Shown here piece by piece: positions 57,227-64,000 of a stretch of DNA of 64,000 bases (within the stretch, counting starts at the first letter, position 1; each line of letters begins with the position of its first letter). This stretch comes from Pseudomonas sp. Leaf58 (GTDB lineage: Bacteria; Pseudomonadota; Gammaproteobacteria; Pseudomonadales; Pseudomonadaceae). The stretch lies in the NCBI RefSeq assembly GCF_003627215.1, contig NZ_CP032678.1:840164-904163 (forward strand). Direction: 5' to 3'. The translations under genes were made by a program, and so were the position numbers. The notes under the pieces are model-generated. The model worked only from the letters and a program-made list of their open reading frames with translations. It was not told the origin of the DNA and ran no database searches.

Positions 57227-58236
57227 TACTTCTGCCCCATAGCAAATTCGGCGTACTTGAGCATGCCTTCGGCGTTGGCAAATGCGGCATCTTCCAGCAG
57301 CACCTGTTGCTCAAACCAATCTGCCAGGTGGGGCCTCAGGAACTCGCTGGTGCCGCCGATGAAAAATACCGTGTCAATGTCACCGGACTTCTGCAGTTGG
57401 CGCATGACGGTGGCCTTGATACTGTTCAGCACCGACATCGTTGCGGAATCGACGATTTCCCCGACGACATGCAGTTTGCCCTTGACCTTCACTTGGCGCG
57501 TGGTGAGCGCTTGTTCGACTTGCTCGTCAGTCAGGTCGACACCGTTAAAGAAATCATACAGACGATCCTTGAGGGCGGTGACGATTTTGATCATGCCGAT
57601 TTCATCGGTGGTGGAGCGATCTCGATCGAGCACCCAGTCCTTGACCACAGCTATATCAAGCGTGCGACCACCAATATCGATGATTGCTGTGCGCTCAAGG
57701 GCCCTGTCCTTGACAATGCTCAGCTTGCCCTCAGGATTGCGCTGGATGACGTAGTTGACCCAGCCGGCGATCGCCTCAGACAGCACATCATGCCGCTTGA
57801 TGACTGCCGGGGCATAACCATCCACACCTTTGACATCGTAGATTTTCAGGTTCTTCTTTTTGCGTCCGATAAGATCCTTGTTCAGGTCGCCGTTGAGGTA
57901 GAAGCGCTTGAGTGGAAGTCCGGTGACAATATCCAGTGTATGTGACTGGTTAAGGCCGAGCTGGCGCAGCGCATGAGCCACAATGACACGGTTTTGGGCA
58001 CTGGTTGGATAGCCATCGTAGGCCGTATCTTCAGCCGCCTCGATATTGCCAACCGAAAACGGGCCGTCCTGGGTCAGATAGCTGAACACGCCGCTTTTCG
58101 CGCCGTTGAGCGAAATCTGATTGGACAGGCCACTCATGGCCCTGGAGGGTGTGGAGATGCGCAGTCCATTGGATAGCACAATTTTCGTCTCGCGGTTGCC
58201 GTCATCAACGCCCGCGAAAAGGTGATTTTCTGACAT
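57226..58236 (-). CDS. parM: actin-like ATPase, ParM family
   Basis: A 336-residue actin-fold protein of plasmid segregation type. Phosphate-1 motif is FAGVDDGNRETKIVL, phosphate-2 is AIIDIGGRTLDIAVVKD, and the adenosine motif is VFFIGGTSEFLRPHL. Such proteins form filaments that push plasmid copies apart. It heads a minus-strand set: ParR-like, DotM, a small gene and DotL. TATATTGAC, 20 to 30 bases upstream of ATG, is the likely -10 region. Use in segregation is the best guess. A role tied to transfer is possible given the operon. Confidence 0.88.
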   Translation of the reverse strand: MSENHLFAGVDDGNRETKIVLSNGLRISTPSRAMSGLSNQISLNGAKSGVFSYLTQDGPFSVGNIEAAEDTAYDGYPTSAQNRVIVAHALRQLGLNQSHTLDIVTGLPLKRFYLNGDLNKDLIGRKKKNLKIYDVKGVDGYAPAVIKRHDVLSEAIAGWVNYVIQRNPEGKLSIVKDRALERTAIIDIGGRTLDIAVVKDWVLDRDRSTTDEIGMIKIVTALKDRLYDFFNGVDLTDEQVEQALTTRQVKVKGKLHVVGEIVDSATMSVLNSIKATVMRQLQKSGDIDTVFFIGGTSEFLRPHLADWFEQQVLLEDAAFANAEGMLKYAEFAMGQK

Positions 58237-58483
58237 TTTTTATTCTCGTTATCAGTCAATATAGGTAATACTAAATCACTCTGGTATCACCTTCAACCAA
58301 TAACGGGAAAACCCAAACAATATATGAGATAAGCGCACTGGACTCTCTCGGCGCTGGGTTTCCTGCGCATTCCCCCGTAATTCGCCTACCTGCTATTGAG
58401 CTCTTCGCTCGCCGGAATGTAATGCTGTGCGGTTGCCAGAGCGGTCGAGCCGTCCCTGGCTTCTCGCGAGCTGATGTGGGCAG
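58237..58483. other. intergenic stretch upstream of parM
   Basis: About 250 bases between the ParM gene and the primase-like gene. It holds TCAATATA (58256-58263), a motif shared with several promoters here. No tandem repeats typical for a parC centromere were seen, so the ParR binding site may lie elsewhere. Confidence 0.5.
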
Positions 58484-60456
58484 TTACAGGCCTTCGCGCT
58501 TGACGCGATAAGGCATGATTTCACACCCATAATTCCTGAATGGACATTCCAGGCAACCCTTGCAAAAAGCATCGTTCGACCTGGCCTCCTTGGTCAACGC
58601 TCCGACTTCCAGCCGCTTGTCATCGGAAATCCCAAGAATGCGCATTTGGTAGCCGTAGAGGTTTTTTCTACCGGCGCTCGCTGACACCCAGCCTAACTCG
58701 CGCAGCTTCTTCGAGACCCACTCAGGCTTCATCCATACCAGGGGCTTGCCTTTGATGGGCTTTTGCCCCATGGCCTGACGCAGGCGGAGCATGACCTCCA
58801 CCACACTGATCGTTCTGGCCCCTTCCCTCGCGCATTGCTCAATCACATAGGCCAGAGCATCGGTGGCCGAGCGGAATGTGATCTTGCGCTCTGTCTGCTT
58901 CTCCAGCGAGCGCTCAATCGCCTGTTCCGCCTCCGCCAGGCCTGACAGCTTGGCCAGCACTCTCAGCGGTGCGGCAATTTCCTGTTCACGATCGGCGCTG
59001 GCACCGAACAGGTTGCGGTAGCCATTGCTGACGTCGTTGACATGGTCAAAGGCCCAGCAGTGCAACTCATTTCGCAGTGTATGCAGTTCATCGGAACTGA
59101 GCTCGTGTCGGGCAAGAAACGGATCCAGCTGATCCTTGGGGATAAGCTGGGTGGATATTTGAATCATCCGTGTTCCCAGGATCCGATCGACTCCTGTGGT
59201 GTTCGAGACAATTTTGACCCCAAAGAAATTTACGATCTCGGTTTTCTTGCGGTCATTCGTGATCACCTTGTTGGCGGAAGCTTTCTTGTAGCTCACCTTC
59301 AACACCTGCACCATTTCTGAAAACGATTCGCGTCCGGCGCCCGAGGCTCTTGCCCCAATGGATTCCAGGTCGTCAATCACCACCAAGCCTTTGGCCTCAT
59401 CCATCAGGCGAATCATCGAGGAGGGGCTGGTCTTGCCGATCATGACCGCATTACAGGACACATCTGTCATGGCTTTGCCCAGGTCGCTCTTTCCTGTGCC
59501 ACCTTCACCATTGAGTAGAATCAAAGGCACAGCATCGAAGATGGCTTGGACATAGGAGGTGATGCAGGAAAAGGTGAGTACCCAGTAATCATCAGGATCC
59601 GGAAGCCACACCTTGGCATGCAGGTGCTGGTATACACGCTTGGCTAGGTGCCGCAGGCTTTGCGGGGTGTAGTCATTGGCCAGGTAGCGTTGTATCGAAT
59701 CCCATGACCAAGTCGACTGAAACCCTGCAATGGGTGGTTTTTGCAGCAGGTGCCATCGGTTAGGCGACAAATATGCGACTGGCGCCCCTTGGTCGACTTG
59801 GTTTCGATCACATTGAGCAGTGTGCGGTCGGATCGCACTACCACCACATCAATCGATTCGCTGCCCGCTTGTGCTACTCCATCCACGACATGCGGGGTGG
59901 AAACCAGGGTCTGCACGGAATAATAGAGGCAGCCGCGAAGAAAGGTGGAGCCCAAATCCACCGGGGCATAGGCCGCACGCGTGGGTAGTAGCTCAGCGGG
60001 CTCCGGTTCGCTTGCCAGGTGATTGCCTGAGAGCTTTTCAAGGCGGTAGACCATCCGCCAGACCATGAGCTTGGCTTGTACAGCAGCAAGTTCGGCCTGA
60101 CTCCCCTTGCCCTCCAGATTGCTCACGACGGTTTCAACAACCGAATCCCAGTCCTCTGCATCGAACAAGTCCGACGTGTTGTCATCCTCACCGAGGTTGG
60201 CCACTTTCAACAGTTGATCCAGGGCTACCAAAGCGATACCGGCCTCGGCCAGACCGAAACTGTCAATTGCTTTATCTCTGAGCGTTCGTCCGGTAATCAT
60301 CATGATGTCCAGGTGCGGATGTGGCAGTCGAAAGCCCGGATTTCGTGGCTTTGCGGTGTGTCCAGTTAGAGTCCAGGTATCATCACATAAGTAGGTACTT
60401 TCGTCCAGTGTCGTCCAACATGATACCTGCTTAACTAGCAGTGCCTGACCGAACAA
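58484..60456 (-). pseudogene. primase/helicase-like P-loop ATPase, split by one frameshift
   Basis: Two frames (59644-60456 and 58484-59770) join if one G is added to the GGGG run near 59790: the text then reads ETKSTKGAPVAYLSPNRWHLLQKPPIAGF. The joined protein has about 657 residues: an N-terminal domain that I do not recognise, then an ATPase with Walker A LLNGEGGTGKSDLG and Walker B LVVIDDLESIG as in plasmid and phage primase-helicases. The C-terminus has a Cys cluster CKGCLECPFRNYGC that could bind zinc or Fe-S. The N-terminal start is unsure: 60456 is TTG without a binding site, and ATG codons lie near 60303. A replication role is inference. Confidence 0.62.
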
Positions 60457-61665
60457 CGCCGTATTGATTGGGTTTGCAGTTTCAGAATTTTTAATGGGGT
60501 ATACTGGACAAAAACTGGAATATATAGAAAATCGTGTAAAATCAATGGATTGCTGATGTTTTAGTCCGGTTCTACTGGTTTATACCCGTGATTGAAAACG
60601 TGCTAACACTTGATAGTGGCTAAATGCCATCAACCGCACGGTGTTCTCGATTGAATCGTGCAGCTGATCAGGGAGGTTCATGCTTCTATACCCCTCCCCT
60701 GTCCGTGCGTTGCGTTTTATTGATGGTTTCTTCCAGTCTCCGTTTGAATTAAAGGAACATCTCGTTAAGGCCTCGGAAACGATCTGCGGGACTCGCCGGA
60801 TCACCGCTTCGGTTGCTCAACTTTAACTGTGACTTCCGTCGTTGGGACTGGGCTACCCAGGGTGAGATCGTCGCCCCTGCTCGTTTTCGAGGGATCCGGA
60901 ATCACCGTCTCCCTGGTCAAGCTTTATAGGACAGGCCATCAATCTAGCTGACTATCGTTTGTGCTCGTTGAGTTGCCCGGTTATTGCGTGTCTATGCAAT
61001 CGATTTTCCTGCCGAGGATGCCAACTGTTCTGGGTCAATGTGAAACGGTTGCACTGGATTCAGCTCTAACCTGCACGACAGCAGTGATCAGTGAATAACA
61101 GCAATGGGCACGAGAATGATCCGATTACTTGGCGTGCATCTCTGTTAGATCCATGGGCTTCTCAGGGCTCCCTCCCCTCTTTCATTTTAGAATGTTTGCT
61201 TGACCCAGCACTTTGCTCCGCTTATGGCTCTTGCTGGTGACGCCAGAGCAAAGACGCGCCGGTTGCGTGCGGCTTTAGCGTGTTGATGATTTGCAATGCG
61301 ACCGCAGCCCAAGATTCATTGGTTTGCTCGATGTCTCGCTATTGCTTGTCAGTGGGCCTCGCTTGATAATTCCTGGGCGATTTTTGGCGCTGATTCTCAT
61401 GCTCTAGCCTCCCATGAAGAGCTGCCCCAAGTGCTTCAGCCTAGATGTTTAATGCCCTGAACTGAATGCCCTTTCTCCGCACACCCCCCCCTCCCTCCCC
61501 TCCCCTTCTTGCTTCTGGTCTTCCATGCACGTAATAGGGGCCAGCGGTTGGGTGCCATCAATCCATCGACGCCACCGTCCGCTGGTCAAGATGACTGGAC
61601 GATGCGCACTTGAAGCCTATAGTCAGGTGCGTTAATGATTCGCCTGCCCGCAGCACCCAACGATT
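60457..61665. other. non-coding stretch right of the primase-like gene
   Basis: About 1.2 kb without a credible gene. A 74-codon frame at 60580-60804 has no support. The left end holds AT-rich DNA with TATATATAG near 60520, likely the promoter area of the primase-like gene. A C-rich tract lies near 61485-61505. No repeat family was recognised here; the palindrome array begins right after. Confidence 0.5.
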
Positions 61666-63911
61666 TCCCCAATTTGGGTTTCCTGCGAGGGTAGTCGTTG
61701 GTCATATTTCCGGGCATGAAAAATTTCGGTCAGCGCCGTGAGTCGTTAACCACCCTGCTTTGCGGTAGCGCACCTTTGTAGACACCCTCCACCTTGGTAG
61801 CTCGTATAGCATGTTGACCTTGGTTGTGTTTAAGTGGATGTGAGTAACCCCAAATTGGGGTAATGGGGTCGTCATCAATTTTGCCTCGAATCCGTTGCTG
61901 GCCTTCCGGTCTTTTCGTGAGTGGGGCCTACGAGCGACAGGCTCTAGTTTTGGGGCTGATGCTTTACCCCAATTTGGGGATCCGCAGGTGCAGTCGATTA
62001 CTGCTTCTCGTATCAGCTACGAGCAGTGTTGTTAAGTTGTGATTTTTGGTGTGAGCCACCCACCCCATATTGGGGTGCTCCCCAGTTCGCAACGCCGACT
62101 GCCCTCGTCTAGCACTTCCTCGGGTATGCTTGGCACCATGGGGCATCGAGTCATCCTTGGCTGAAACTGCAGGACGCCATCCACCCCAAATTGGGTTTTC
62201 ATCCTGCACCCAGTGATAAATCACCTAGCTTCTCAAGCAAGCTGATCGGACATGCTATCTGTGCTCGTTGTGGCGCAACCCCAATTTGGGGTAATCCGCC
62301 GCTCGCTAGACTGCGGGTAATCGCCTGCTGTCACAGCTTCCTCGCAGGCTTGCAACGCCCTGCGATGGCTGTAACAGTCCAGTTATCAGCTGATCATAAC
62401 CACCCCAATTTGGGGTTGGTCAGTCTAAGGAGGTCGATGGTGGTGTTCTGAGGATATACCCAGCCGAGGTTAGACCAGGCGGCGAGTCTATCGCCTGGCT
62501 CGTATGCATTAGGGCTTATCCACTAAGCGTCGCCCCCAATTTGGGGTAGAGTTGGTTGTCGGTCGTGACCTGAGTTCTATTAGCCAGTGCGCTGCCAAAC
62601 CAGCTCCGGCTTGCCAGTCTGTTACCCCTAGTCGCCTTAGAATGTGAGTCCTGGCTAGCCCTATACCCCAAATTGGGGTGATCCACTCTGCGCCGGGTAG
62701 GCTTCATTGTGGATGGGTGCCTGAGGCCACTAAGGGGACGACCATCGACCAGAGCACTGCCGTCGTCAGTCATTGCCTAAATTTGACTCCTCGAAGTTTG
62801 ACTGGCCGCCGGTGTCCCTTTCGACCGGGATCTGCGGCGAGTGACTTCGCAGCTTTGAGTCACCTGGCATGTTATCACTGCCGTCTTTGGATGCTAGACA
62901 ACCCCCAATTTGGGGCGCTAACCTTCCTTCCCTATATGCCCCTAACCCCCGTGCCCAAGCAACCGATGGCTATGGTGCTTGAGGCCGCTGTTCTGCAAGG
63001 CGAAACCTTTAGCGAGTATGTTGGTGTCCACTCGTCTAACTGTCTTGCAGATCGCACCCCAATTTGGGTTGGCATGTGTCGTCCCTTAAATCTGGGCGCC
63101 AAGGTGTCATGGAGAAGTCCGATGCCAGGCGCGCACAATAGGAGAGGAGGAGGGCGTGCATGGCTGATAACTGATTGAGTCGCAGGCGAATCGTCTCGGC
63201 ATGGTCGACGCTAGACCCCTTAGACAGTCAAGGATGACAAAACCAATTTGGGGATGGGCTTGCGGGTGGCGGATGGCAAAAGGCGATCATGTGAGCCGGC
63301 ATGAGCGTTAATCCGAGCACACCAGGCGCCTGGTCAATCAGGAATGAACGTCCCCGAATTGGGATGAGCCTGCAGCTATGATTCGAGTGGGGGTGACAAT
63401 CCGAATAGCCACCTGATGCCAGTAGTCCTAGGTCTGTGCGTAGGCGCTCGCCAAGACTATTGATTCGCGTGCGTGGGTCGCCCCAAATTGGGGTGAGCAC
63501 TAAGCTGGGAGTGGCCCTTCTCACCCTCGCGATTGCCACTGAGTCACTATCATTGACCCTGCATCTGCACGAAGAGTGGCAGTCTGTCGTTCCGAAACCG
63601 AAAGATCAGGGAGCGGTAGTTGTCGTCCATTGGGAGTAACGTCAGCGCGTATGTCAGTGCTCCAGCGTGCCTGAACCCCAATTTGGGGCATGATTCACAG
63701 ATGGCTTAGTGAGCGCCAAACGGCGATGACTAAAGTGGCTCTGGGAATGTCGAGGGGGCTGCATAGCACTTTATATAGTGGAAGGACGAAGTTTGTCAGA
63801 AAATTCCACAACCAAAAATGCCAGACTTCACCCTTGAATTCCGAACTTCCACGTCTATCATCTATTGGGACTTGGCTGCCATCTTTGGCAGGAACAACCC
63901 CAAATTGGGGA
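61666..63911. repeat. array of 16 copies of a 15-bp palindrome in non-coding DNA
   Basis: Copies of ACCCCAAWTTGGGGT begin at 61666, 61847, 61966, 62062, 62183, 62278, 62402, 62533, 62665, 62902, 63056, 63240, 63351, 63480, 63675 and 63897. Most are perfect palindromes around a central A or T; the copies at 61666, 62183, 63056, 63240 and 63351 have one to three changes in one arm. Spacing is 95-240 bases, most often 95-135. The DNA between copies is not repeated and has no gene. No copy was seen left of 61666. The array may continue past the right edge. Confidence 0.92.
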
Positions 63912-64000
63912 GAGCACCTTGACCCTGGGAAGGTGACTCGGTATCTTGTCACACAAGGCTTAATCTGGATGAGAATGTTTCTCAATTGTGGGGGGTGGCA

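Noticed and set aside
58237..58483. parC centromere next to parM
   Set aside because: No direct repeats of the expected 10-12-base type were seen in this gap.
62678..63178. 166-codon open frame in the palindrome region
   Set aside because: It runs through two palindromes, has no ribosome binding site and an unlikely composition; other frames there are similar in length by chance.
61666..63911. CRISPR, attachment sites or IS ends in the palindrome array
   Set aside because: The motif is only 15 bases, fully palindromic, with irregular 95-240-base gaps and no recombinase or transposase gene in the window.

Overview
The window looks like a piece of a very large Pseudomonas-type plasmid (megaplasmid). 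A plasmid origin is visible: a TrfA-like replication initiator beside a long iteron array with DnaA boxes. Plasmid functions follow: an actin-type ParM/ParR pair, DotL/IcmO and DotM/IcmP-like type IV coupling genes, a plasmid MvaT-family nucleoid protein, a Tus-family terminator protein and a Wadjet (JetABCD) operon. The pseudomonad assignment rests on the MvaT-family protein, the moderately GC-rich codon use and the ROSE-type leader of the hsp20 gene. Many genes are of chromosomal type (ligA, mfd, secA, tmk, dut-like, hsp20, terD), a load seen on megaplasmids and jumbo phages. No tRNA, rRNA, IS element or CRISPR was recognised.

Layout. 0-12 kb: two 3'-5' exonuclease genes, unknown genes, TerD, a small heat-shock protein under a ROSE-like RNA thermometer, a DHH phosphoesterase, a CYTH-domain protein, DNA ligase and an FCP1-like phosphatase. 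12.1-19.1 kb: jetABCD plus a fifth overlapping gene behind a good sigma70 promoter. 19.1-27.4 kb: mostly minus-strand genes of unknown function, several ending in the same peptide, D-(L/I)-G-L, together with thymidylate kinase and an HNH protein. 27.5-31 kb: replication initiator and about 2.2 kb of non-coding origin DNA with more than 45 iteron-like repeats. 31-42 kb: patatin, NYN nuclease, MvaT-like, Tus-like, Mfd and unknown genes. 42-50 kb: prepilin peptidase, a secreted Cys-rich protein, dimeric dUTPase, SecA and an HD/polynucleotide-kinase fusion. 50-58.3 kb: minus-strand transfer/segregation block (unknown genes, DotL, DotM, ParR, ParM). 58.5-60.5 kb: a primase/helicase-like ATPase. 60.5-64 kb: no credible gene; from 61.67 kb to the right edge lie 16 copies of a 15-bp palindrome, ACCCCAAWTTGGGGT.

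How it fits together. The initiator and iterons start and limit replication, and a Tus homologue may stop forks. ParM/ParR and perhaps the palindrome array would serve segregation. Wadjet could exclude smaller competing plasmids. The Dot-type genes would serve conjugation.

A caution: at least four long conserved genes (ligA, a DLGL gene, mfd, the primase-like gene), and probably a fifth at 49.7 kb, are each broken by one missing base, mostly in short homopolymers. This pattern suggests consensus-sequence errors more than true gene decay.
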